A stretch of DNA of 64,000 bases, taken from positions 38,548 to 102,547 of the forward strand of contig NZ_WNJL01000003.1 of the NCBI RefSeq assembly GCF_010378095.1, read 5' to 3'. A program made the position numbers and the translations under genes. The notes below the pieces were generated by a model. It had not been told where the DNA came from. It made no database searches and saw only the letters and a program-made list of their open reading frames with translations. The DNA is from Acidithiobacillus ferrianus. GTDB lineage: Bacteria; Pseudomonadota; Gammaproteobacteria; Acidithiobacillales; Acidithiobacillaceae. Positions 47,110-56,401 of this stretch are shown piece after piece (position 1 is the first letter of the stretch; every line of letters begins with the position of its first letter).

Positions 47110-49397
47110 TACTCCCGGCGCACAGTCGGTATCTCTTGCGCGGGTGGTTTGGCCGCGCAGCGTTCCAGCAGATATTCAGGCAGGACCGGAATCTGGCAGA
47201 TATCGATATCCAATGCTTGTTGAATGGCATTGACGACAGCCGGGGCGGGGCCATCCATGGGCAATTCGCCCACGCCCTTCGCCCCTTTGGGGCCCGCCCC
47301 TAGTCCGCCTTCCAGCAACACCACATGGATATCTCCCAAATCCGCGCTGGTCGGAATGATGTAGTTGGTCAGGCGATCGTTGGCCATCACCCCGCGTGCA
47401 TTCCAGAGCACCGCCTCATAGAGCGCGAAACCCAGGCCCTGAGCCACGCCGCCTTCAATCTGACCCCGCACGATCACCGGATGCACCGCCTTGCCGATTT
47501 CCTGGACCGCGGTGAAATCGAGCACGCGCGTTTCCAGAGTCAACACATCCACTTCCACTTCGGCAATGTAAGTCGCCCAGGCATAACTTGCGTAAGCCCG
47601 TCCCCAAAAAGTCTGCTCATCCCAGAGCATACCCGCTGGAGGGTGGTAGTGCGCGGTCACCAGTGCATCACCCTTGGCGGCGTGAAGACGACCACAGGCC
47701 GCCGCAAAGTCCTGTGCATCATAGGACGCGGGTAAATCCGCCGCTTCCCGCAGCCGCCGCAACAACCGCTCCGCGGCCTTCTGGATGAGGTCACCGACCA
47801 CCATGCAGGTACGGGAAGCTACCGTCGGCCCGGAATTGGGCACTCTGGAGGTATCCGTCTGCGCCAAATACACGCTGTCCATGGGCAGGCCCAGCGCTTC
47901 GGCAGCGATTTGCACCAGCGTGGTCGCCGCGCCCTGCCCCATTTCCGTGTTGGAGCAAAGAATCTCGACATGGCCATGGGCAAGGACCTGGAGGGAAACC
48001 CGGGAGGCCAAATGCAGTTCGCCATTACCGGTGAACCCGGCACCATGCGCGAAAGTCGCCAGCCCGATTCCCTTACGGGTCGGGTGTCCGGCGGCGTTCC
48101 AGGCCTTGTACTCCGCCAGCCGCTGGTGATAATGCGTTCGCTCCAGCGCCACATCGAGCGTTGCATGCGCGAAGCAATCGGCCCCCACCACCTCTCCGGT
48201 CGCGTGCACATCACTGCTCCGCAGCAGATTCTTTCTGCGTAGCTCGGCGGGGTCCATGCCCAGTTTTTTCGCCAAACGATCCATGGCGACTTCCATGGCA
48301 AAAATGCTTTGCGGTGCACCAAATCCGCGAAAGGCCCCAAAAGGGGGGTGGTTGGTCGCGACCGCACGCCCCCTGACCCGGATATTGGGGCACTTATAGG
48401 GCCCAGGGGCATGGATGACCCCCCGTGAGAGCACCACCGGACTCAACGTGCGATAAGCGCCACCATCGATGGCGAAATCCATGTCGATAAACTGTAGTGT
48501 TCCGGCCTTGTTGGCCCCCAAACGGATCAGGGTGCGGGAAGGGTGGCGCTTCGGGGTCACCCGCAAATCCTCGCCCCGTGTATAGATAAGTTTTACCGGA
48601 CGACCGCCCGCCTTGAGCGCCAGCAGGGCGGCATGGCAGGCAATCATCGAAGGATAATCCTCTTTGCCGCCAAAGGCCCCACCCGTGGTACTTTGCACTA
48701 CCCGCAGGCGATTCTTATCCATCCCCAGGCACTGCACCAAGGCATCCAGCACGTAATAGGGGCATTGCAGGGAACCTTCTACCAGAATATCACCATTCGC
48801 CTGCACACGCGCCAACATGCCTTGCGGCTCAATATAGAGCTGTTCCTGAGCAGGCGTGCGCAGACACGCCTCGATGACCACTTCGGCGCGACGTTCGCCC
48901 TCCGCAAGATCACCGCGGTTCAACAGATAATCCGCGTACAGATTTCCGGGAATCATCTCCCGCTCGGCTTGCAGGGCCTCGTCTATGTCAAAGATCGGGT
49001 CCGGATTCAGCTGTTCCACCAAGGAAACCCGCTTCAGCGCCATCCCGAGCACTTCGCGGTCCGCGTGGGCCAGCAACACCACAGCTTCCCCGGCGTGACG
49101 GAACGTACGCTCCACCAGGACGATCTGATCATTTTCCAGGAGTTTTACCGCGTTGACCCCCGGGATATCTTTCGCGGTGACGATGACAAAATCCGACCAG
49201 TCCATGGCGGGATCGAAGATCACTTCCTGCAGGATTCCACCGGCCATTGCGGTGCGTACCGTGGCCCCGAAAAGCCCTCCCGCGCAGGGCAGATCATCCA
49301 CATAGAGCGCCGATCCCGTTATTTTGGCAAAGCCATCGACGCGGGCTGGACTATCCGCGCGCTGATCACGTTGCGCAGGCGCGCCGGTCAAAGACAT
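47106..49397 (-). CDS. Molybdenum hydroxylase, molybdopterin-binding large subunit
   Basis: A 763-residue XdhB-type catalytic subunit. It has TTGGAFGGKED, AFRGFGAPQ (equivalent to the substrate arginine in xanthine oxidase), LRTPAQEQLYIEPQG (position of the second active-site acid), SNTEMGQGAATTLVQIAAEALG and the catalytic glutamate in GAKGVGELPMDGPAP. These residues favour a purine-type oxidase over CO dehydrogenase or aldehyde oxidase. Since adenine and guanine deaminases are just upstream, hypoxanthine/xanthine is the natural substrate; uracil, giving barbiturate for the neighbouring hydrolase, is the alternative. Confidence 0.92.
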   Translation of the reverse strand: MSLTGAPAQRDQRADSPARVDGFAKITGSALYVDDLPCAGGLFGATVRTAMAGGILQEVIFDPAMDWSDFVIVTAKDIPGVNAVKLLENDQIVLVERTFRHAGEAVVLLAHADREVLGMALKRVSLVEQLNPDPIFDIDEALQAEREMIPGNLYADYLLNRGDLAEGERRAEVVIEACLRTPAQEQLYIEPQGMLARVQANGDILVEGSLQCPYYVLDALVQCLGMDKNRLRVVQSTTGGAFGGKEDYPSMIACHAALLALKAGGRPVKLIYTRGEDLRVTPKRHPSRTLIRLGANKAGTLQFIDMDFAIDGGAYRTLSPVVLSRGVIHAPGPYKCPNIRVRGRAVATNHPPFGAFRGFGAPQSIFAMEVAMDRLAKKLGMDPAELRRKNLLRSSDVHATGEVVGADCFAHATLDVALERTHYHQRLAEYKAWNAAGHPTRKGIGLATFAHGAGFTGNGELHLASRVSLQVLAHGHVEILCSNTEMGQGAATTLVQIAAEALGLPMDSVYLAQTDTSRVPNSGPTVASRTCMVVGDLIQKAAERLLRRLREAADLPASYDAQDFAAACGRLHAAKGDALVTAHYHPPAGMLWDEQTFWGRAYASYAWATYIAEVEVDVLTLETRVLDFTAVQEIGKAVHPVIVRGQIEGGVAQGLGFALYEAVLWNARGVMANDRLTNYIIPTSADLGDIHVVLLEGGLGAGPKGAKGVGELPMDGPAPAVVNAIQQALDIDICQIPVLPEYLLERCAAKPPAQEIPTVRREY

Positions 49398-49458
49398 GGC
49401 GACACCCCTGGTTCCCGAAGCGGAACTTCGCCACCGGATGTCTGGATGATGCGAGCGC

Positions 49459-50484
49459 TCACGCCGGGGCCCGCAAAAGGTGGGCGATGACGGCCTTGGT
49501 GACGATCACCGCATTCCGCTCGGCGAGCGCGCCAGCGTACAAGTCGCCCGTTTTCCAGATTTCCTCTTCGGTCTTCCCGGGGGGCGGGAGATCCACATCG
49601 GAGATCCCCCGTATGGACAGATAATGATCCGCCAGACCGAATCGAGAGAGTGCGGCCACGTCCCCGAGGTCCTCCATGGCCGTATTGGTATATTGCGCCT
49701 CGCCATGGGTATAGAGGCGCACGATCCGTTCGGCAATGGTCTGCTCCTCTTTACCGATCCAGAAATCATCGCCGGTGATCGTGGCACCCACCATCACCTT
49801 CGGCGACGTGGAGACACCGAAGAGTTTATCCAGCTTTCTGGCTTCCGGTGAGTCTTCCAGTTGTACGTTGGCCGAGGCCTTGACCGCCATGCTCAAGAGG
49901 GCCGGATTGATTTTATAGGCCAGGTTCTCGTAGAGATTACGGGTGTACGCCCCGCAATGGCCCGGAGCCGCATAGTCCGCACAGCCCGGAGGCAACCACG
50001 CCAATTGCTTCCGGTCATTCAAATAGTGATGCCCGAAAGCCCAGGATATTACCCAGCTATTGATGTATACGCTGCCCAATGCAGAGGATTCGGCCTGCAC
50101 ACCGCCCGCAATCCCGCTCCGGATGAAAATGGTTTTCCGCACGTCCAGAGCAACATCCTTCACCAAACTCGCAACGGTTACCGCGGCATTGATTTCTCCT
50201 TCCCCGGTTTCGGTGACACAGACGCCCTGACTGTCGCAAATCAGGGGCGTCATGAGGCCAGGCACATGCGCCACCCGATGATCGAACGACTTTTGCTCCG
50301 TCCACGCGTGCCACTCGGGGGGAAATGCCGTCAATATGATGACTTTTGGACGCATCTTTGGGGCCACCGGGAGAACGTGCGCGTGCGCCAGCGGCGCGAT
50401 GAACGAAAGTCCCACGGCAGCGCATAACGCCATATTTCCCCGCACCATATGTTTCTTCACGAGCATTCTCCCTGGTTTTTTCAT
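49459..50484 (-). CDS. Exported NUP-family purine nucleoside permease-like protein
   Basis: A 341-residue protein of the NUP family, related to the fungal purine nucleoside permease and to the phosphorylase fold. The signal peptide runs to about residue 35 (ALCAAVGLSFIAPLAHA). The mature part has VIILTAFPPEWHAWTE, TETGEGEINAAVTVASLV, FIRSGIAGGVQ and YTNTAMEDLGDVAALSRFG. The ATG at 50484 overlaps the adenine deaminase stop as ATGA; later ATGs are possible. It has no membrane segments beyond the signal, so in bacteria it may bind or cleave nucleosides in the periplasm rather than form a channel. Confidence 0.82.
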   Translation of the reverse strand: MKKPGRMLVKKHMVRGNMALCAAVGLSFIAPLAHAHVLPVAPKMRPKVIILTAFPPEWHAWTEQKSFDHRVAHVPGLMTPLICDSQGVCVTETGEGEINAAVTVASLVKDVALDVRKTIFIRSGIAGGVQAESSALGSVYINSWVISWAFGHHYLNDRKQLAWLPPGCADYAAPGHCGAYTRNLYENLAYKINPALLSMAVKASANVQLEDSPEARKLDKLFGVSTSPKVMVGATITGDDFWIGKEEQTIAERIVRLYTHGEAQYTNTAMEDLGDVAALSRFGLADHYLSIRGISDVDLPPPGKTEEEIWKTGDLYAGALAERNAVIVTKAVIAHLLRAPA

Positions 50485-51524
50485 AGTCCGTTCTGTGGTG
50501 AAGCGCCGTACTCGTCCAACTCCTTGAGCAGGGACTGTTTTCGCTGATCACTGCAAAACGCGGCCGTAACGGCGTTACGCTCCAGAATCAGCGCGTCTCT
50601 CGCGGTCAAATTCAGACAGGAAAGGGTATCGATCATGTTTTCATTCAGATATCCGCCAAAGTACGCCGGATCATCCGAATTGATGGTCACCCACAGACCG
50701 GCTTTCAATAACCGGGCCAGATTGTGTGTGGATAATTGGTCAAATACCTTGAGGGCGACATTGGAGAATGGACAGACCGTCAGGGGAACACGGTCATCCA
50801 CCAGGCGATGCACCAGTACCGGGTCCTCCAAACAACGCACCCCATGATCTATGCGTTCTACGCCAAGCACATCCAGCGCTTGCCAAATATAGGCGGGCGG
50901 ACCCTCTTCCCCGGCGTGGGCAACGCGATGCAGACCCAGGGACCCAGCCACCGCAAACACCTCCTGAAACCGCCCTGGCGGATGGCCCAACTCCGCGGAA
51001 TCGAGGCCGATGCCCACGATGCCCCCCAAGCGACACGCACGCTCCAACAGCGCCACTGCGGGTTCTGGATCGCGATCCCGCTCAAAACAGAGAATCAGTG
51101 CACTGGAAATATCCCAGTCACGCTCGGCATCCCGCAATGCCGCATGGATGCCACCGATCACCGCCTCCAAAGCCACGCCATTGGCGAGGTGCGTCTGCGG
51201 GTCGAAAAACAGCTCCGCATGCCGGATCCGCTGGACTTTACAGCGCGCCAAATAGGCCTGAGTCAACTCATAAAAGTCCCGCTCTTTCCGTAATACCGAA
51301 CCACCCAGATAATAGACCTGCAGAAAACTTTGCAAGTCGGCGAACTGATACGCCGCTCGCGCGGCATCTATCGTCCGATACGGAATGTGCACGCCGTTAC
51401 GACGGGCGAGGGTAAGCAACATTTCCGGTTCCAGAGTGCCCTCGATGTGCAGGTGCAACTCGACCTTGGGAAGAGATTGCACAAAATCGGGGAGCGTCGC
51501 TGCCGTGTTCGTCATGCTTTCCAT
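50481..51524 (-). CDS. Adenine deaminase (AAH type, adenosine deaminase superfamily)
   Basis: A 347-residue zinc aminohydrolase. KVELHLHIEGTLEPEML gives the HxH metal site (His24, His26). GIGLDSAELGHPPGRF, HAGEEGPPAYIWQALDVLGVERIDHGVRC and TINSDDPAYFGGYLNEN follow in canonical order. The GLDSAE-GHPP form is typical of the adenine deaminase branch rather than adenosine deaminase. It would convert adenine to hypoxanthine and ammonia. AGGAAG precedes the ATG at 51524. Confidence 0.85.
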   Translation of the reverse strand: MESMTNTAATLPDFVQSLPKVELHLHIEGTLEPEMLLTLARRNGVHIPYRTIDAARAAYQFADLQSFLQVYYLGGSVLRKERDFYELTQAYLARCKVQRIRHAELFFDPQTHLANGVALEAVIGGIHAALRDAERDWDISSALILCFERDRDPEPAVALLERACRLGGIVGIGLDSAELGHPPGRFQEVFAVAGSLGLHRVAHAGEEGPPAYIWQALDVLGVERIDHGVRCLEDPVLVHRLVDDRVPLTVCPFSNVALKVFDQLSTHNLARLLKAGLWVTINSDDPAYFGGYLNENMIDTLSCLNLTARDALILERNAVTAAFCSDQRKQSLLKELDEYGASPQNGL

Positions 51525-51568
51525 AAAAAGGCTCTTCCTGTGTTGTGGTCGCATGTGGCGTGTTTTTC

Positions 51569-52795
51569 CTACGCGGCGCGTTCGCCGCTTAACCAAGTGC
51601 CCAGCGGGCGGTGTTCCAAATCGGCCGGCGCGCCGCTCAGGCAAGCCTCAAACCAGGCCTCCACAGAATCCGCGGCCGATTTTTGCGGCAAGAGCACAAA
51701 GTCGGCCCGCTTTCCTACCGTCAACTCGCCACCAGAAGCCCCTCTGCCCATGCACTCGGCACCCGCCTTGGTAGAACGATACAAGGCCTCTTGCGGCGTA
51801 ACGGGAACACCGGCATCCCGATGCACCCCCAAAAACCGTTGCATGACATGCAGCATGCTGTGACTGGGGCCCCCGCCTATGTCGCTCGCCAAGGCAAAGG
51901 GAATATGATGGGCACGCAATTGCTCCAGTGGCATGCGCCGATTACCCAACGCCTCATTACTGGTGGGGCAGTGCGCGACCCACGCGCCACGCGCCCGGAC
52001 GCAGCGCCATTCCTCGTCACGCATTTCAACGCAGTGCCCCAATATCGTCCTGGGTGTCAGAAGACCCGCGCGATCATAGACTTCGGTATAATGCGCGGCG
52101 TCCGGAAACAGTTCTTTGACCCATCGCAGTTCCGTCAGAGATTCCGCGAGGTGCGTCTGGATTAGACAGGGATGCTCCGCCGCCACCCGGCCCAGCATCT
52201 TCAGCGATTTTGCGGTCAAGTTCGGTGCAAAGCGGGGGGTCAGCGCATAATGTGCCATATCCGTCCGCTGCAGGAAGGCGCGTAACGCCCCGGGATCATG
52301 CAGACTATGATCGGTCAATGTGTGCGGCGCGTGGACCGCCATGAGGACATTGCCAACCACCCAATCACCCCGCATGGACGCCAACGCAATCTGGGTAGCC
52401 TCGGCATGCGGACTGGAATAACTCATGCCCATCACCGTCCCCGCGCGCAGCAGATCGGCATAGAATCGGACCGCCGCCACGCGAGCCAGATCCGTATCCG
52501 CATAACACGCCTCTTCAGGCCAGATGTGCTCCTGCAGCCAGGTCAGGAGATCTCCGGAAAATTGTCCGCTGACACGGTGCTGTACCCAATGCAAATGCAC
52601 ATCCACGAAGCCCGGAACGATCACGCCGTCTAGATGTTCGATGTCTGGATTGGCACCCATCTGGCCAGCGATCACGCAAAAATCATCGAGACCCATAATG
52701 ACGCCATGGTCCACCCACAGCGCTCCGTCCCGATAAAATCTCCAGGTATTCACATCTATCGGGTTGAGTATCGATGCCCTGAATATCTTTCGCAT
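51569..52795 (-). CDS. guaD: Guanine deaminase
   Basis: A 408-residue amidohydrolase converting guanine to xanthine and ammonia. It has PGFVDVHLHWVQHRVSG with metal ligands His67 and His69, LTWLQEHIWPEEACY, YALTPRFAPNLT, LIQTHLAES, LGHCVEM and ALASDIGGGPSHSML. All are in GuaD positions, including the aromatic-Q after HLH. It lies five bases after the NCS1 permease and 44 before adenine deaminase. Confidence 0.88.
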   Translation of the reverse strand: MRKIFRASILNPIDVNTWRFYRDGALWVDHGVIMGLDDFCVIAGQMGANPDIEHLDGVIVPGFVDVHLHWVQHRVSGQFSGDLLTWLQEHIWPEEACYADTDLARVAAVRFYADLLRAGTVMGMSYSSPHAEATQIALASMRGDWVVGNVLMAVHAPHTLTDHSLHDPGALRAFLQRTDMAHYALTPRFAPNLTAKSLKMLGRVAAEHPCLIQTHLAESLTELRWVKELFPDAAHYTEVYDRAGLLTPRTILGHCVEMRDEEWRCVRARGAWVAHCPTSNEALGNRRMPLEQLRAHHIPFALASDIGGGPSHSMLHVMQRFLGVHRDAGVPVTPQEALYRSTKAGAECMGRGASGGELTVGKRADFVLLPQKSAADSVEAWFEACLSGAPADLEHRPLGTWLSGERAA

Positions 52796-52800
52796 ATCCG

Positions 52801-54180
52801 TTACCCACCGAGACGCTGGTCTCGGACTTCGCCGACGGCAACATTAGGCGAAAACAACAGCTTGTACAGTAGCGACATAACGATGGTCGTAGACACGCCA
52901 ATTAATGGCGATATATCTGTACCGTGCAATAATCGCGCCCCATATCCCTCCCAAATCGGATTATTCGAGAACAACACGGTGACAATGATTCCTAACGCCA
53001 GGATCCCGGCATTCGCAGGCGTGCTATGCAGTCTGCCGGGTCCTCCACGCGCTTCCGGAACCACATCCCACAAAACATAAATGATCATTGCCCCGGTCCA
53101 GGGGGCAGCCACGACAATCAGCAAATCCAAAAAGGTTTGAAACGAATCCCAAAAAGAAGGAGCCACAAAAAGCATGTAGAGGCCCAGCAGCGTTGCCAAC
53201 AGGGCGTCCAGAATCGTAAACTTCTTGCGATCCAGATCCTGGCCCACCACCACCGCCAGACTAAAAGCGGAACTGTAGGAATTCAAAAAATTAGAGGCCA
53301 ACAAACCTAATATGGCGAACAGACAAAAACCCAGATAAAGTACCGGGGTGCCTAATCCGGTGGCAGTGATGGTAATGCCGGATGCGCCCACCTGAATGCC
53401 GCCACGGACGTAAAGCGTAATCGCCAGCGCAAGGATGAGTCCTCCACCCAGAAATCCTCCCAGGCTGGGCCACAACGCCATCTTGCCGAGAGGCGTGTCA
53501 CGGCGCACATACCGGGAGTAATCAGAGGCAAACATCGTCCATGAGAACGCGCCGCCCATGAGGGCCAGTGAAATCCCACCCAAGGCTTGGAGCCCGTCAA
53601 CATGACCGACAGCGGGAGCCAGCGAAAGCGCCTGCCCGCCATGCAGGTGCATCAGTATCGCTAGCGCAAACAGCGCCAGAAACAGTGCCCCTACCGTCTG
53701 CGCGGCCACGATGGCCTTATATCCGATAATGGGCACTACAAAATTGCCCAGAATGGCCAATGCCAATGCATAATAAATACTGCCGTTCGTGGGCACCACT
53801 CCATAATTGTCAAAAACACTGCGGAGAATGTAGACCACCAGCACCAATACCACAGCCTGCCAACCCAATTGAGACAACCAGTTACTTAGGGAAATCAATT
53901 TATTGACCGACTTTCCAAAAACGCGCGCAGACACGGCCATCGTCGGAATCCCATACACAAAGCCCGGGATACTGAGGATACCCACGGTGGCGAACAGCGC
54001 GGAAGCCAGCAGTACGACCCATAAAAACGGTGCCAAGGGAAACCACTGAGCGATGAGGACTCCGACCGGCAAACTGGAAGCGGTCATGGTCGCAGCTAGC
54101 CAAATCAGGGCGACATGGGGCGCCGAACTGGTGCGTTCCACTTCTGTCGTGGCACTGATCGAATGCCGGTCACCCATCAT
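52801..54180 (-). CDS. NCS1-family purine/cytosine permease (third)
   Basis: A 459-residue inner-membrane transporter with about twelve hydrophobic segments and NCS1 features: ATMTASSLPVGVLIAQWFP, FSWTMFASDYSRYVRRDTP and a late LLASNFLNSYSSAFSLAVV. It begins the catabolic part of the right-arm operon, directly before guanine and adenine deaminases, so purine bases are the likely cargo. Two ATGs in tandem (54180, 54177) follow GGGAGAAAG. Confidence 0.82.
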   Translation of the reverse strand: MMGDRHSISATTEVERTSSAPHVALIWLAATMTASSLPVGVLIAQWFPLAPFLWVVLLASALFATVGILSIPGFVYGIPTMAVSARVFGKSVNKLISLSNWLSQLGWQAVVLVLVVYILRSVFDNYGVVPTNGSIYYALALAILGNFVVPIIGYKAIVAAQTVGALFLALFALAILMHLHGGQALSLAPAVGHVDGLQALGGISLALMGGAFSWTMFASDYSRYVRRDTPLGKMALWPSLGGFLGGGLILALAITLYVRGGIQVGASGITITATGLGTPVLYLGFCLFAILGLLASNFLNSYSSAFSLAVVVGQDLDRKKFTILDALLATLLGLYMLFVAPSFWDSFQTFLDLLIVVAAPWTGAMIIYVLWDVVPEARGGPGRLHSTPANAGILALGIIVTVLFSNNPIWEGYGARLLHGTDISPLIGVSTTIVMSLLYKLLFSPNVAVGEVRDQRLGG

Positions 54181-54234
54181 CTTTCTCCCTTAGAGCTATC
54201 ACCCTGAAACACACCATGAATGACCCGTACCACA

Positions 54235-55023
54235 CTAATTTGATCCCGCGCTCACTTCGACATCAATTTGAAAAACCGTATTTTGTTTGGGCATCTTTTT
54301 CAGAAAGGGCGGGAAGCCCCCCGCTTTAACCGCGGCAAGCGCCGCACGATTTACCGCGCCCAGGGGACTCGCTTTGATGATTTTCTCCCAGAGCAATCGA
54401 CCCGAAGGAGAAATCTCGAATTCCACGGTCGCCTTGCCACTCAGTCCCATCGCCTTCAACTCGGCCGGAACACGCAGGTTCTGCTGAATCATCGGCCGCA
54501 ACAATCCGACATAGCGCCCCATCAATGACGCCGTTTGCTGAGCCGACATCGGCGGGGGTGCCGGTGGTGGCGTCACCACCGGCTTAGGTGCCGGTACCGT
54601 TGGCGCCGGCGTTGGCGGCGTGACCGTCCTTGCGGGTGGCGTTGGCGCCGGCTTTGGTGGCCTCTCCACCTGCGGGTGGGGACGCGGCGGAGGCGGTGTC
54701 ATTCGATGCATCACCGGCTTGGGTGGAACCGGCTTGGGTGGAACCGGCTTGGGTGGAACCGGCTTGGGTGGAACCGGCTTGGGTGGAACCGGCTTGGGGA
54801 TGGCCTTCGAGGGCGGCTGCGGCAGGGTAACCATCTGCACCGCCATCACGTGCTGCTTTGGTTTCACCGGTTTTACCGGGGGAGTACTTTGTCCAAACCA
54901 TATCAAACCCAGCACCAACAAGGCTTCAACCGCCACGGCACCGGCGAGGGCATACTTGAAATGGCGGTCATTCGGCTCAGGGACAGGTGAATTATTCACC
55001 GTCATGAACATCGTGGTAGTCAT
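54235..55023 (-). CDS. tonB: TonB energy-transducing protein
   Basis: A 262-residue TonB. It has one N-terminal membrane segment (about residues 24-44), a long Pro/Lys/Val periplasmic spacer containing five exact KPVPP-type repeats, and a C-terminal domain with LRVPAELKAMGLSGKATVEFEISPSG and FPPFLKKMP. It transmits energy from ExbB-ExbD to outer-membrane receptors. The ATG at 55023 has AGGA upstream. The location implies a dedicated partner for the island's two receptors. Confidence 0.92.
   Translation of the reverse strand: MTTTMFMTVNNSPVPEPNDRHFKYALAGAVAVEALLVLGLIWFGQSTPPVKPVKPKQHVMAVQMVTLPQPPSKAIPKPVPPKPVPPKPVPPKPVPPKPVPPKPVMHRMTPPPPRPHPQVERPPKPAPTPPARTVTPPTPAPTVPAPKPVVTPPPAPPPMSAQQTASLMGRYVGLLRPMIQQNLRVPAELKAMGLSGKATVEFEISPSGRLLWEKIIKASPLGAVNRAALAAVKAGGFPPFLKKMPKQNTVFQIDVEVSAGSN
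54716..54790 (-). repeat. Five 15-bp tandem repeats in tonB
   Basis: Five identical copies of ggcttgggtggaacc (plus-strand reading) encode the five-residue repeats of the TonB proline spacer. The copies are identical at DNA level, which suggests recent expansion and possible length variation. Confidence 0.95.
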
Positions 55024-55114
55024 GTGAATGGATCCTGTTTTCGAGTATGGCAACATGCGCCAGATACACCATGTTTATTCCCTATATTTTTTCTCGTTAA
55101 TATCCTTACGGCGT

Positions 55115-55513
55115 TCACGTCGGCTTCGCCGCAATACCAATGCTGGTCACTCCGGCTTTTTGACACGCGCCCATCACCTGCACGAAATCCTTGAAGGGAA
55201 CCATTTTATCGGCCGCGATCGTCACTTGCGTCCGTTTGCTATCGCCGTCCCCCGCCAGGAAATTCTGTAATTGCTCTAAACTCATTTTTTTACCCTTCAC
55301 CACGACACCACCATCCTTCACCAGGTTGATCACGAAATGCGGATGTGGCAACACTTTGGTTGCGCTGGATGTGGGCAAATCAAGCTTTAACCCCTTATCC
55401 GTGATCATTTGCAAAGTAATCATGATGAAAAAGACGAGCAAAAATAGCATCACGTCGATCATCGGAATAATTTCGACACGTCCTTTTTTACGGGAGCGGC
55501 GTTGGGGTAGCAT
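55115..55513 (-). CDS. exbD: ExbD, TonB-system proton channel subunit
   Basis: A 132-residue protein with one membrane segment carrying the essential aspartate (Asp20 in EIIPMIDVMLFLLVFF) and a C-terminal periplasmic domain (TQVTIAADKMVPFKDFVQVM). It partners ExbB to harness the proton gradient for TonB. It lies 21 bases after exbB and 91 before tonB. Confidence 0.93.
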   Translation of the reverse strand: MLPQRRSRKKGRVEIIPMIDVMLFLLVFFIMITLQMITDKGLKLDLPTSSATKVLPHPHFVINLVKDGGVVVKGKKMSLEQLQNFLAGDGDSKRTQVTIAADKMVPFKDFVQVMGACQKAGVTSIGIAAKPT

Positions 55514-55534
55514 ATGGTCCTCCTTACCGTGACA

Positions 55535-56242
55535 TTATGCGGTGACCTTGACGGTTACGGGAACGGGCGGGGGATTGACCGCAGCCGTCTCATCCAACAC
55601 CACCGGCGCGCCGTCCAAACGGTTCATGAGCACCAGCTTCAGGGATTCGAGCTGAAAAATGGTCTTCTCTATAGCGTTATTGAACGCATTGAAACTCAGC
55701 AATCCGATCATCGCGATGAAAAGCCCGGAAGCGGTGGCAATCAGTGCATCGGCCACACCACCCGTGACTGCGGTAGGGTTGTGACCCGGAGCCGCAAGAA
55801 CGGAAAAGGCATGGAACATGCCGAGAATGGTCCCGAACAGACCGAGAAGGGGTGCCAGGGTCACTATGGTATCCAGAACCCAAAGGCGCTTGTCCAGCGT
55901 CGGCATGGTCAGGAAGATGGCTTCGTCCAAGCGGTTCGCAAACGCTTCTCCACGGGCGCTGCCGTAATGATGAATCAAATTGAAATGCCGGAGGGCCACG
56001 CCCAGCAAGGACTCTTCCGGCAATCCTTTCGCCAAGACAACCAGTTCTTCCAGATCGGGACGCCGCAACTTGCCACGGGCGGATATTCCCCATAGAATCT
56101 TTTTGCCTTTGCGAATAGCGTTACGCAGATACCAGCTCCGATCGAAGATCACGGCCAATTCAATGACCAAAAGAAGCATCAACAAGTACAAAACACCATC
56201 CGAATAATTGGCGAGGTGTATGAGATAGCCCAACGAAATCAT
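55535..56242 (-). CDS. exbB: ExbB, TonB-system proton channel subunit
   Basis: A 235-residue MotA/TolQ/ExbB-type protein. The first membrane segment is near residues 15-33, and the conserved pair spans about 125-190 (LDTIVTLAPLLGLFGTILGMFHAF, VADALIATASGLFIAMIGLLSFN). It is the first gene of the ~17-kb right-arm transcription unit. A sigma-54-type promoter and two NtrC-like boxes lie upstream. Confidence 0.93.
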   Translation of the reverse strand: MISLGYLIHLANYSDGVLYLLMLLLVIELAVIFDRSWYLRNAIRKGKKILWGISARGKLRRPDLEELVVLAKGLPEESLLGVALRHFNLIHHYGSARGEAFANRLDEAIFLTMPTLDKRLWVLDTIVTLAPLLGLFGTILGMFHAFSVLAAPGHNPTAVTGGVADALIATASGLFIAMIGLLSFNAFNNAIEKTIFQLESLKLVLMNRLDGAPVVLDETAAVNPPPVPVTVKVTA

Positions 56243-56292
56243 CCAATAGACTCCTGCTCAGCGTGATCAAAAAAACAGCATTGCTTCATCGT

Positions 56293-56308
56293 AGCGATAA
56301 TCGTACCA
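56293..56308 (-). promoter_or_regulatory. Sigma-54-type promoter for exbB
   Basis: The minus strand reads TGGTACGATTATCGCT. GG and GC are ten bases apart and 10 of 12 defined positions match. A competing sigma-70 reading (TTGGTC, 16 bases, TATATA at 56348-56375) lies further upstream. Confidence 0.6.
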
Positions 56309-56371
56309 GCTCGGGTAAACATGGTTTTCTTTTTTCATACAATCGGTTATATAATCTTGAAAAGATCCTGA

Positions 56372-56388
56372 CCAACCACTTTGGTGCA
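56372..56388. promoter_or_regulatory. NtrC-like box, proximal
   Basis: CCAACC-ACTTT-GGTGCA matches 9 of 12 consensus positions. It lies about 86 bp upstream of the exbB sigma-54-type promoter. Confidence 0.55.
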
Positions 56389-56401
56389 TACCATCGTCAT
56401 A

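Noticed and set aside
40529..49397. Interpretation as an atrazine/cyanuric acid degradation cluster
   Set aside because: No triazine hydrolase, no allophanate hydrolase and no biuret hydrolase are present, while purine and pyrimidine enzymes surround it; the Atz-like proteins are better read as relatives acting on other ureides.
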